Positions 50,569 through 60,770 of a stretch of DNA of 64,000 nt are shown here, one piece after another. Numbering within the stretch: position 1 is the stretch's first letter; each line of letters opens with the position of its first letter. Under the pieces are notes generated by a model, which was not told where the DNA came from, did not search any database, and was given only the letters and a program-made list of their open reading frames with translations. The position numbers and the translations under genes were made by a program. Source of the stretch: Gigaspora rosea (taxonomy: Eukaryota > Glomeromycota > Glomeromycetes > Diversisporales > Gigasporaceae); NCBI GenBank assembly GCA_003550325.1, contig QKWP01000073.1:497068-561067 (forward strand), written 5' to 3'.

Positions 50569-51960
50569 TAGACTACATTTTTGTAGACAAAAATAATGGT
50601 CAATTAATCTCGGAAGTTGGCACATGCTATGAAAACTCAGATCACCTCTTGTTAGAATATACTTTACAAAATAAATGCCTACTTACAAAAGAAGTGTTAG
50701 AAGAGTGCAAAATAAACATCTACTCACAAAAAAAGTTTTAGAAAAGTTATATGATAAATGGATAGTGTTAGATTGGGACCTTTGTAAAATTAATATTTAA
50801 TCAATCATTAGGCCTTTAATTGCCCAAAAACACAGGAAAGCAGAATTGAACAGCTAAATAAAATGATCTCTATCCTGAGAGAACAAAAAGCGAAAGCAGG
50901 TGCTGATAGGCATCTCAACACACAATTGGAAGAATTAAAGGTACAAATAGGAGAAAAAATGGACTCATTATTAGAGAAGTAGCGGTTAAGGTCTAAGGCA
51001 AAATAGATAGAGGAGGGTGAAAAGTCCACTAAATATTTCTTCACAAGGTACAAGTGCAGACATGATAACTTGGAAAAATTAGGATTCCTACAGAAATGAA
51101 TGCCGAGAAGGATGTTTTCCAATATATCTGTAACTATTATACTGAGAATACAAAACAGAAGGAATAAACAAAGAAGCTGTTGAGGAAATAATGGTATTGC
51201 TCTATAGGTAACAGAGACCATGAACAAAGATTTAACACGGAAGATAATGCAAAAGGAAGTTAGGATAGTGATAATGCAGAAGGAAGTTAAAATAGTTATA
51301 TGAAGTCTGCTAAGGGGCAAATCACTGGGTACAAATAGATTAATATACAAGTTCTATAAAACTACAAAAGAAGAGGTAGTACCGGTCCTAGCGATATTGT
51401 TTAATAAGGTATACAAGTTCTATAAAACTACAGAAGAAGAGATAGTACCGGTCCTAGCAATATTGTTTAATAAGGTATTAAAAGAGGACAGGATGCCTGA
51501 TTTTTGGCATAAAAGTTTAATTACTCTCATTCCCAAAAAATCCAAAGACTTGGAGCTGTTAAATAATTGGAGACCTATCATCATGGTGAATAGTGTCGCA
51601 AAAAGTTTCATGAAAATTATTGAGGACCGATTAAATGGAATATGCAAACAGATTATACCAAACCACCAGCAGGGCTGAGAAAAATTGGATTCGAATCATA
51701 AATAATTAATGTGCTTCTAAACCTTTTTAAGCATCAAGAGACACATATAATTAAGGATGGAGAGTTTTCTGAACTACTCAAAGTTGGAAAGAAAGTAAGG
51801 TAAGGGCCCACTATTGCCCTTATTATACAAGTTAATCTATGAACCCTTGTTAAAATAAATATTCAGGGCATACTAGTTAGGCACCAAAACTTAAAACTTG
51901 TGGTCTATGCAGATGACCTGTCAATAGAGATGGGTCCATGTCAGACTGGGAAAAGATAGG
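50569..51960 (+). pseudogene. LINE ORF2 fragment: endonuclease end to reverse transcriptase
   Basis: LDYIFVDKNNGQLI and ENSDHLLLEYTL give the end of an APE-type endonuclease (S-D-H motif). IEQLNKMISILREQKAKAG and IEEGEKSTKYFFTRYKC are the linker, and KSLITLIPKKSKDLELLNNW with RPIIMVNSVAKSFMKIIEDR is RT domain 1. LKLVVYADDLSIEMG carries the Y-x-D-D-type catalytic box. Several in-frame stops and shifts lie between. A 66-bp tandem duplication at 51344-51475 repeats KVYKFYKTT(K/E)EE(V/I)VPVLAIL in frame. 5'-truncated. Confidence 0.78.
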
Positions 51961-52760
51961 TTAATACAATTTGACTTTCTAAATGCCTAAATACATACTA
52001 TATGAAGCCTTTCTAAATGCATGCCTTTACTTAGTCAAAAATAATATATCAATTATAAATTTTCACATCTCTAAATGTGTACACTCTTTTAAGTACAGCA
52101 TCTAGAGTGTACTTAGAGAGGTCTAACTATATAATGAAATTATTACAAGGAATAAAACATTCTTAAAACTGAATTATATAATGACTCAAGTGCTTCTATA
52201 TATTAAAAAACTTTACCTGGATAAAGTTATGCATCTACTACCATTAATTAAAAACATAAGACAATTCAGATGTTGATATGGTATTCATGGTATTAATTTA
52301 AATCAGGTACTTAATCACATTTATTTGACTTTCTAAATGCCTATGCATGCTATATGAAAGCCTTTCTAAATGCATGTCTTTACTTAGTCAAAAATAACAT
52401 AACAATTATAAATTTCACCTCTCTAAATGTGTGCACTCTTGTGCTTCTATATATTAAAAAACTTTACCTGGATAAAATTATGCATCTACTACCATTAATT
52501 AAACACATAAGACAATTCAGATGTTGATATGGTATTCATGATATTAATTTAATTAATCACATTTATTTGACTTCCTAAATGCCTAAATGCATGCTATATG
52601 AAAGCCTTTCTAAATGCATGCCTTTACTTAGTCAAAAATAACATAACAATTATAAATTTTCACCTCTTTAAATGTGTACACTCTTTTAAGTGCACTTTTT
52701 GGTTTGTTTTTACTATGCACCTAGAGTGCACTTAGAGAGATCTAACTATATAATGAAATT
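51960..52760. repeat. tandemly duplicated M1-related repeat, three units
   Basis: TTTGACTTTCTAAATGCCTA starts units near 51968, 52325 and (TTTGACTTCCTAAATGCCTA) 52566. Each contains CTTTACTTAGTCAAAAATAA, and the first two also share TTTACCTGGATAAA and TCAGATGTTGATATGG. Unequal unit length (about 355 and 240 bp) reflects internal loss. Confidence 0.8.
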
Positions 52761-53324
52761 ATTGCAAGGAATAAGAGTAACATTGTTAAAATCAACATTA
52801 GAATGTTATATTAAATTCTTTAAAACTAAATTATATAATGTCTCGAGTGCTTCATTATTACCTATATATTAAAAAGCGTTACTTTTAAAATTCTTCCTTA
52901 AATTTACACATCTACTACTATTAATTAAAAACATTGATTTGAAATCTCATAATTTGAAAAAATTTTTATTCCAAATAATTTTCGAGATATGTTTAATGTA
53001 ATCATTCTTATTGTAATCTTATACTAGTATTATTAATTTATTAATTACTTATTACCGCATTATTTTGAGATTTAGCCCAAATTAAGCTTAATTTAGGCTG
53101 AAATTTGTAATTTTTTTCACCCCCTGCTCGTTAGGACCTTAATATCAAAATAAAATAATTCATTAATATTATACAGTTTTTTCAAAAATTAAATCTTTAA
53201 ATTAAAGTGGAGTTAACTCAATATATGATCTACATACTGCTGATATCCATATATAAAAAACCTTCTAACTGTATCTATAGTAACTCATGATAAAAAATTA
53301 TAAGTATTTCAATATAAACTAACC
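52761..53324. other. AT-rich, no gene seen
   Basis: Low-complexity sequence with a weak echo of the preceding units (TTACTTTTAAAATTCTTCC). No frame or structure of note. Confidence 0.35.
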
Positions 53325-53333
53325 GACCTTAAC

Positions 53334-53659
53334 GCATCCACTTATTTGCGTGGGTAATACAAACTCCTAAAGAGGAAATAGCCAATCGGAGAGTGCAAAT
53401 TTTGACAGCCTGACGAAGAATTCGAACACGCATAAAAGAAAAAAAAAGTGAAAATACGCAAAAACTAATGTTTAAATCGATCTTGGTGCACTAATTAAAA
53501 ATGACAGGAATGAAATTTTACTTATATTAAACATTACTCTAACCGTATAGCCCCTAACGTTAAGGCCCTAACCCTAAATCTTTATCTCACGCACTTAGTC
53601 TATTTACAAAATTGGATTTCATTGTTTGGTTTGTGTTACTCGCACAAATAAGTAAAATG
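53334..53659. mobile_element. MITE family M2, copy 2, with 9-bp target duplication
   Basis: GACCTTAAC at 53325-53333 and 53660-53668. Ends GCATCCACTTATTTGCGTGG and, reversed, CATTTTACTTATTTGTGCGA. 9-bp duplications are typical of Mutator-like elements. Copy 1 is at 37725-38020. Confidence 0.85.
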
Positions 53660-53668
53660 GACCTTAAC

Positions 53669-55335
53669 TGCTATATGTTTTAGCATTAGTATATTCTCAC
53701 AAATTTTTTATTTTGTTATAGTGAAATTTCAATAATTCCAATGCAAACCAACTTACTATATACTTGACTACTGGACAGTTGGTAACAGTTTTATAGTCTA
53801 TATCTGATACGTACTGCATGTAAATCATAGTAAAACATTCACATACATACTATAGCTACCAAAATAGGGGTCGTCTAAAGTGGGGGCAAATTCACGTAAC
53901 ACAAATCCGATTGGTCAAAAAATAACAATTATGATTGGCCAGAAAATTAATAATAAAATAAAAAAATAAAATAATAAAATAAAATATATAACTATAGTAA
54001 AAAATTATTTGATCGAATAAAAGTTATCAAAAAAAATATTAAAAATTAACATTTATTTATTCGTTTTATTAAAAAAAAACATAATGTTAAGATAAATACT
54101 ATTATAGTAAAATTATGTTAAGATAAATACTATTATATTAAAATCCACCAATTAATAAATGTCGCGAATCATAATGAATCGAATTAAAATAAAATGTGGG
54201 TTCCTATTCAACTCTCTAAAACCAATTTATATTTGTTTAATATAAACTCTACTCTAGAATTAACCTATAACCTTAACCCCTAACCTTAAAAAATGCTCCC
54301 AAAAAATTTTCGGTGACTTGTTAATTTTTTTATTCTATACATATTTCATTTAACCTGGTTTCGTTATGATTTGTCACAATAAATATCTACATGTACCCAC
54401 CAACCATATTAACAAATAAAAAAAAAACAAATTTAAAATATGTAGCGATAGTAAAACTTAATTCGATCGCATGAAAACTAAAGCTAATCTGGTCGCATTA
54501 AAAAAAAATAAATAAATAAAAAAAAAATAAATAAGATATTGTGCGACATGAACTTTGAGTAGAAAAAATACACAGGTTAATAAAAAAAAACTTTTATACT
54601 TCCCAACTATCATTTAGCACCCAGGTATTATTTAAAAGCTTCAGTTTAATCGACATGAATAGCACCATGAATATTGTGAAAGAAACCGGGTTATATGTAC
54701 TTGAGGATAGATTATATAAAAAGTATTCTGGGGTATTGTATGCAATGTCAAGTAATAAATTAATGTGATTAGTGTGATGATAAAAATCTTGAGATTAAAT
54801 AATGAATAATGAATTATATGAACTTTAATAACAAAATTAAATATGCCATAAATAAAAACCTTTATGTTCACCAACTATCATTTAGGATTGCAACGGCACC
54901 AAGTCTGATTAAGAGCTTCATTAATGTTGAATAGTAATTTAACGCGAACCAATAAGTGTTATGATAAAAATGTTAGAATGAAATTATGCGAATGAACTTA
55001 AATGAGAGAGATTTGTAATAGTAAACTCTAAGAATAGAATAGCAAAATTAAATATAAAAGATCATTAATGAGAAGAATTTATATTAGTAAATTCTGTGAA
55101 TTCGTATAGCAAAATTAAATATATCGATCAATAAAAGATTTCTATACTCACCAACAAAATTAACATAAATAAATTATGTGCTCTCAATCACCTAATTAAT
55201 AGATCGGAGCTCAATTTTTAATTAGTGAAAAATAATTTGGACAGTCAAATGAGCTCGTTATCGCAACGAAAAAAAAGAAGACCTCGACTAGAGGTGCAGG
55301 CGAATTGCCGTAATTTTGCCATAACTATACAGATC
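53669..55335. other. AT-rich, weak repeats only
   Basis: Echoes of CTTTTATACTTCCCAACTAT and CATTTAG near 54592, 54860 and 55138 suggest degenerate duplication of about 260 bp. Short frames such as 54641-54874 have no motif. Confidence 0.4.
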
Positions 55336-55345
55336 ACCGTAATAA

Positions 55346-55350
55346 AAAAA

Positions 55351-55389
<39 letters not shown>
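55346..55389. repeat. (AAT)n microsatellite at LINE 3' end
   Basis: A run of AAT triplets directly before the gap. On the LINE strand it is an (ATT)n tail. Confidence 0.85.
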
Positions 55390-55660
55390 NNNNNNNNNNN
55401 NNNNNNNNNNNNNNNNNNNNNNNNNNNNNNNNNNNNNNNNNNNNNNNNNNNNNNNNNNNNNNNNNNNNNNNNNNNNNNNNNNNNNNNNNNNNNNNNNNNN
55501 NNNNNNNNNNNNNNNNNNNNNNNNNNNNNNNNNNNNNNNNNNNNNNNNNNNNNNNNNNNNNNNNNNNNNNNNNNNNNNNNNNNNNNNNNNNNNNNNNNNN
55601 NNNNNNNNNNNNNNNNNNNNNNNNNNNNNNNNNNNNNNNNNNNNNNNNNNNNNNNNNNNN
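55390..55660. other. assembly gap (N)
   Basis: 271 unresolved bases. They fall between the ORF2 stop region and the microsatellite, so the LINE 3' UTR and tail length are unknown. Confidence 0.99.
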
Positions 55661-55664
55661 CTAC

Positions 55665-56834
55665 TTAGTCGATATTATAGTTTGTAATGTTTTCGTTGAT
55701 GAAGGTGTCCCTCCACTTATTAAACCACATTAGCTTCTTTTCTTTATGATCTTTCCCATATTTTCTCTGTTCCGGTATTTCTTCAGGATCGCCTTCTATC
55801 GCCGGTAGGCTGTTTATTAGCACCCTGCTTTTTTTCCACATATTTTCGTAGATTTTCTTTACTAATCTGTTTGTAAATTCTACTGTTTTCTTTTTGTCTT
55901 TTCTTCTTTTCTTTGTTAAAATGTCATTCTTAGTTATTATACTAATCGGTGTTGCTTCTTCTCCTCGCTTCAGATTTTCTTTTATTCTTTGGGTAATTTC
56001 TTCTAGTTCTTCTCCTTGCACCTTTCTTTCTTCCTCCGTTTGTTCTAAAGCTTCGAATATTGCATCTTCAATCTTGTATCGATTCTCTTTACATAACAAC
56101 CAGTGCGTTTTGTCTTCCTGTTCTTTTCCACATCTTCTACACAGTGTGCCCGTATATTTCTTTGCGTCCCTGTGGTGTAAATATAGTAATGTCGGTAATT
56201 CTTTTAGTAGCATTTTTACCTTAAACGTTTTTAGCCTAGAATCCTCTTTTGACGTCCTTCTTTCTAGCGGTCTACCGTAGTAGTTTATGTTGCCGTACGT
56301 AAGTTCCCAATCTATCTCTGTCTTGTCCATCGTCATCTCTTGGTTCCTTTTTAGCGTTCTCCACTTTGCTACATTCTCTCCATTTATTATTCTTTTCATA
56401 AATTTACGTATATTATGTGAAATCATTTGCTTGTTATATGTTGCGTAGTAACTTCTGTTGTCGAATTTGTATACTTCAATCTCTACTTTTGTCTTTGGTT
56501 CTTCTATTTCCTTTTTCAAACTTTTGTTCAACCTTGCTTCTATCTTAACCCGTTTGTTTTCTAACATTATTTTTACAGCATGTGCCAAGTGCCCTAGGTT
56601 TTCTTTAATTAATGTCATTTTCGTAGTCATTTGGTCTCTTATTTTCCCCGCTGTTTTCATCACCATTTCTGAATTTGTATTAACTTTAATTGTTGCTTTC
56701 TCTTTGCATATTGCTATTAGTATTGCTAATGATGTCAAAGCCAACTTCTCTTCTGATGGCCATACAATATTTTCAATTTTAAGCTTTATCTTCTGTTCTT
56801 TATCTAGTATAATCGCTGATAGGTACGACTTCTC
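55665..56834 (-). CDS. LINE ORF2 C-terminal part: RNase H-like region and CCHC knuckle
   Basis: An open frame directly continuing the 1310-codon ORF in the same frame after one TGA at 56835-56837; no ATG lies near its start (56744 is TTG). The first about 60 residues resemble RNase H: IENIVWPSEEKLALTSLAIL and IKVNTNSEMVMK match WPSSTRAELxAI and IxTDSxxV of active enzymes. The catalytic Glu is replaced by Ala and the Asp by Asn. Later, LCRRCGKEQEDKTHWLLCKE is a C-x2-C-x8-H-x3-C knuckle, as at the C-terminus of many LINE ORF2 proteins. It ends with TAA at 55665-55667. Either the TGA is a recent mutation or it is read through. Confidence 0.7.
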   Translation of the reverse strand, partial: EKSYLSAIILDKEQKIKLKIENIVWPSEEKLALTSLAILIAICKEKATIKVNTNSEMVMKTAGKIRDQMTTKMTLIKENLGHLAHAVKIMLENKRVKIEARLNKSLKKEIEEPKTKVEIEVYKFDNRSYYATYNKQMISHNIRKFMKRIINGENVAKWRTLKRNQEMTMDKTEIDWELTYGNINYYGRPLERRTSKEDSRLKTFKVKMLLKELPTLLYLHHRDAKKYTGTLCRRCGKEQEDKTHWLLCKENRYKIEDAIFEALEQTEEERKVQGEELEEITQRIKENLKRGEEATPISIITKNDILTKKRRKDKKKTVEFTNRLVKKIYENMWKKSRVLINSLPAIEGDPEEIPEQRKYGKDHKEKKLMWFNKWRDTFINENITNYNID

Positions 56835-59800
56835 TCACTTCTTCTTTCCTGTCTTTTCGATTATCACCTCTACCTCAACTTCTTTCTTATTTCCTATTTC
56901 TTCATGTTTCATCATTAATACTTCATCCATGTTTCTGAAATTTTTTATAAATCTCCACGACCTTATTGTGCTTTTACTCATGAATATTTCTTTTGCGAAT
57001 CCCTCTTCTTGTTTCTTTCTCCTTCTAAATGCCATAGTTATGTTTGCTATATTACCGTATATTCTTTTTTTGCGGTTTACTGTTAGTGGTGTCACATCTT
57101 TAATCAACTTCGTCATTGTTTCTGCCGTGGTCCGAGTTGCTATGTGTTCTATACACCCGACACATTTTCCTGTTATAATATTCCCTTCTATATTCCAATG
57201 ACTTAAATTTACTCTCCTATTCTTTACGTTTATAATCCTTCCTATCATTCCTTCTCTTGTTATTACCCATTTTCCATTTTGTAACTCCACTTCCTTAATT
57301 TCTTTTAGCGTGAAAGGGTTTAGCTCGAAACCTTCTATACTCGGATTTTCTTGGTTTTGTATCGCCTCTCTCATATCCTCGAACCATCTTGGTTTCTTGC
57401 TTTTGATTATCTTTCCTATATTATGGGGTATTTCTCCCCACTCTAAAAGTTTTGTGCCGTCGCTATTTATTAGTTGTTCCTTGTAGTAAATTCGGTGTTT
57501 ATTTAACTTGGCTTTGATTGTATTTTTCTTTTTATTGTTCCTTAATAATTCATTAACTGAGGTCCCCTTCTCTTCGAAATGCCTAGGCCACTTTCCTACA
57601 CCTTTGAACAGTTGTATGTTTGTATTGTGCATATTGTCTAATATTAATGCGATCCTTGTATTTGCAAATTCAATTGGGTAAACTGCGCACTCTTTCAATA
57701 TTGACACGTTTGTTGCTGCTCCATTTTGTAAGTTTTGTATATTTACGTATAGTGGTGAATCCTCGAAGTCCTCTTGGTTCAATTCCTTCCATAGTTGACT
57801 TATTTGTTGCATTGCCTGTATATCTTTTACTTTTTTGACTCCATATATATTGTGATTTGTTAATAGTGAGTCTGGGACAGATCTTGCTAGTCTTGCTTTC
57901 TGCTTTATGCCGTTAATGTATCTTTTTGTAATATCTTTACACATCTTTGCACTTAGTACCACGTTCTGAACTCTATATGCTAATTTTGTTAGTATAACGC
58001 AATTCGTGATATATATGTACTGTTTTTCTGTGATTCGGGCTCTGTTTAGTCTATTTATTGCGGTCTTTACTTCTTCTTTTATCTTCTCTTTGACTTCTTT
58101 CTGTTTTGGATTTGTTCCAAACCAACATCCAAGGTATCTAAAAGGCATATTATTTGATCTTCTCTTCATTACTTCTCCATCGAAAGATATTGTACCTTCT
58201 TCTTTGGAATTTGTTACAAACACTGATTTTGTTGGATTTACTTTGATTCTTGTTAGATGATAGAAGTTGTTCGCCATGTCTATTATTTTTTGCAGGTCTT
58301 CTCTCTTCTCTGCTATCCATAGAGAATCGTCCATATATGCCAGCACTGACATCCTACATTCTACTAACTTTCCATTCGGCGTGCACGTTTGCATCTTGTA
58401 TCCATTATGTTCTTTATCTATTCTTGATATAAGAGGATCGTAGTATATTCTCCACAGGGTCGGCGACAATGGGCTCCCTTGATCAAGACCGTCTTCTACA
58501 AAGTACTGGTTCGTTTTTCCTATATTAGTTATTACTTGGTTTTGTCTTTTCCTCATCAGGCCTTTTAATATATCGACGAATTTTTCTGGACATCTGATTC
58601 TTCTTAATGCTTTCCATAATAGTTCTAAATGCACTGTATCATATGCTTTGGATGTGTCCTGTGATAGTAACCAAAAATCCTTCTTGTTCAACCACACATC
58701 CTCCTGTATGTTCGCTAGCCAGCTAATCGGTGTTGCTGTTGATGTATGTGGTAGGGCCGAATTATTTTTTGGATTAAGTATTTTAGTTTCTACTAGGATC
58801 CTATTGAGTCTTATTGTCAGCAATTTGGTCATGATTTTTCGGGCGTGCCCTATTAGGGTTATCGGTCTAGTTTGTCTCAGGTCTCCGTCAAACGTTTCTT
58901 TCTTGCCTATTGGGTAGACCAGCCCATAACTCCATGCCCTCGGTGTTATTCCTGTGTTTATTGCAAAGTTTATTATTTCTAGCAGAACTTCTAGTGCGTT
59001 TTGCGGTAACTTCTTAATCATCTTATTTGAAATCTCATCGGGCCCCGTTGCTTTGTTCGAGCTTGCCTCCGCGATGATAGTCATCAACTCTTGCATCTCC
59101 ACTTTTTTAATCAGTGACTCATACTGTTCTTCTTCAACTTCTTTCTTAGGTTCATACTCTGCCTTCCACTCTTCCCAAAAATCCCAATTGCTTTTGTTTT
59201 CTCTAGTCCAATTTCTAAAGTGCGCTCTAACCTCTTCTTTGATTTCTTCTGCTTCTACTAGCAAATCTTCTCCCTTTTTTATGTTTTCTATCTCTACTCT
59301 TGCTCGTCCCCTCTTCAACACACTATCTATCATTTTCTTTGTGTTGGCTTGAAGATTGTTCTCTCTTTTTTCGATTGCTTCTGCTATTTCCTCTCTAATC
59401 TCACTGTTGTTTTCTTCCTGTCTACATTTGTGGATCAACCTTCTGATTTCCTTGATTTTTAGTATGCTTTTTTGAATGTTTGCGTGTTCTAGATCTTCTT
59501 CTCTCAGTTCCATTTTTCCACATTGTATCATTTCACTTATCTTCTCGAGTTTTCTGTTTATTCCTTCTACAGCCGTGCTCGGACTTAAAGGTTGCTTTAA
59601 CTCTTTTAAATATTTCATTACCTTATTTATTTTAACCAGTGCTTTATGCAAAATCGAGGCCTTTTTAGTCCGTGCTTCGAAGCCTCTCATAACTACCAAT
59701 TTATTTTTGATATTGTTATTTGCCGCTTGTTTTATTGCCAGATTAAGCTTATGCCAAGCCTTGTTAAGTGTGGTTTCGTCGATAACACACTGAATCTGCA

Positions 59801-60767
59801 ATCCTTCAACTTTATCTCCCACCTCTTTATTGAAGTTTTCCCAAGCACTTTCGTCCGTCTCCCTGTACAGGTATACTTTCTTCTTCTGCTTTTTCCTTCT
59901 TATTCTTTTGATCTCGCCTAATTGCAGTTCGGTACCTATCATCCTGTGATCACTGTTTGCTGCCACTAAGAGTTCTATACTAGGGTATTTTGCTTTCATG
60001 AATAGGTTTGTTGATATCCATATATCGTCAATCTGTGATTCTGACTCTCCTCTCTTCCATGTATAGTCCTTAATGTCATATTCATTCAGTAGACTCATCA
60101 TTGAGTTTTCTTGCATCGTTTTGAATATCGGTGTTCTTTTTTCGTCCTCCTTTCTATGTATATTACTGTTAAAATCTCCCATTATTACAATCTTCATTGC
60201 TCTCGCGTTGGCCTGTTCTATCCATGATTTTATCTTTTCTTGTGTACGTTTCGAAATTTCCCCTTTATCGCTTGGTATATATACCGCTATTACACGCATC
60301 CTGTTATGTTGCGGGAAGAAGAAGTCTACATATATCGCCATCCCTTCGTGTGTCTGTATGTTGTGTATATAACAACTAATGTCTGGTTTTACTAGTATTG
60401 CTACTCCCATAGATGCTTCTCTCTTTATCTCCTTATCTGGCTTTGTAGCTGCGATATATATTTTATATTGTTCGTTCATTAGCTGTGTTCGCAAGTCCTC
60501 TTTTTCTGCAAGCTTTGTTTCAGTTAGTGCAACTATATCCAGTTTTCTTTCCTCGAGTTCTTCTAGGATCAACCTCCTTTTTAATTCAACATTTATTCCT
60601 TGTACGTTTATAGTTGACATTTGAATTTTCATTCTTTTATTTACATTGCTTAATCCTTCAATCGCTTCAGTAATCACCTCCCGTTTGTCTGTTTCATTTC
60701 CTTTGTTTGTTTTAATTGTTGTTTTGTTCGATGAACTTGGACCACTGTTCCTTTGATTACTGTTCAT
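56835..60767 (-). CDS. LINE ORF2: APE endonuclease and reverse transcriptase
   Basis: 1310 uninterrupted codons from ATG 60767. Residues about 50-280: APE-type endonuclease with TETKLAEKE (catalytic Glu near 84), VIMGDFNSNIH near 198, ESQIDDIWIS and ANSDHRMIG near 272. Residues about 540-860: reverse transcriptase with NKATGPDEISNKMIKKLP, LSQDTSKAYDTVHLELLW (first Asp near 706), DGLDQGSPLSP and VLAYMDDSLWIAEKR (catalytic YMDD near 811). A thumb-like helical part and a Cys-containing segment (ITGKCVGCIEHIA) follow. The protein nicks the target and copies LINE RNA on the chromosome. Its ATG is three bases after the TAA of the previous ORF (TAA-GCC-ATG), in the same frame, which suggests reinitiation or leaky coupling. 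Antisense frames across it are shadows. Confidence 0.93.
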   Translation of the reverse strand: MNSNQRNSGPSSSNKTTIKTNKGNETDKREVITEAIEGLSNVNKRMKIQMSTINVQGINVELKRRLILEELEERKLDIVALTETKLAEKEDLRTQLMNEQYKIYIAATKPDKEIKREASMGVAILVKPDISCYIHNIQTHEGMAIYVDFFFPQHNRMRVIAVYIPSDKGEISKRTQEKIKSWIEQANARAMKIVIMGDFNSNIHRKEDEKRTPIFKTMQENSMMSLLNEYDIKDYTWKRGESESQIDDIWISTNLFMKAKYPSIELLVAANSDHRMIGTELQLGEIKRIRRKKQKKKVYLYRETDESAWENFNKEVGDKVEGLQIQCVIDETTLNKAWHKLNLAIKQAANNNIKNKLVVMRGFEARTKKASILHKALVKINKVMKYLKELKQPLSPSTAVEGINRKLEKISEMIQCGKMELREEDLEHANIQKSILKIKEIRRLIHKCRQEENNSEIREEIAEAIEKRENNLQANTKKMIDSVLKRGRARVEIENIKKGEDLLVEAEEIKEEVRAHFRNWTRENKSNWDFWEEWKAEYEPKKEVEEEQYESLIKKVEMQELMTIIAEASSNKATGPDEISNKMIKKLPQNALEVLLEIINFAINTGITPRAWSYGLVYPIGKKETFDGDLRQTRPITLIGHARKIMTKLLTIRLNRILVETKILNPKNNSALPHTSTATPISWLANIQEDVWLNKKDFWLLSQDTSKAYDTVHLELLWKALRRIRCPEKFVDILKGLMRKRQNQVITNIGKTNQYFVEDGLDQGSPLSPTLWRIYYDPLISRIDKEHNGYKMQTCTPNGKLVECRMSVLAYMDDSLWIAEKREDLQKIIDMANNFYHLTRIKVNPTKSVFVTNSKEEGTISFDGEVMKRRSNNMPFRYLGCWFGTNPKQKEVKEKIKEEVKTAINRLNRARITEKQYIYITNCVILTKLAYRVQNVVLSAKMCKDITKRYINGIKQKARLARSVPDSLLTNHNIYGVKKVKDIQAMQQISQLWKELNQEDFEDSPLYVNIQNLQNGAATNVSILKECAVYPIEFANTRIALILDNMHNTNIQLFKGVGKWPRHFEEKGTSVNELLRNNKKKNTIKAKLNKHRIYYKEQLINSDGTKLLEWGEIPHNIGKIIKSKKPRWFEDMREAIQNQENPSIEGFELNPFTLKEIKEVELQNGKWVITREGMIGRIINVKNRRVNLSHWNIEGNIITGKCVGCIEHIATRTTAETMTKLIKDVTPLTVNRKKRIYGNIANITMAFRRRKKQEEGFAKEIFMSKSTIRSWRFIKNFRNMDEVLMMKHEEIGNKKEVEVEVIIEKTGKKK

Positions 60768-60770
60768 GGC

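Noticed and set aside
55225-55668. 147-codon plus-strand frame
   Set aside because: More than half runs through N bases and an Asn microsatellite; not a gene.
56458-57201. 247-codon plus-strand frame and other plus-strand frames from 55894 to 62935
   Set aside because: Phe/Ser/Ile-rich mirrors of the minus-strand LINE ORFs.
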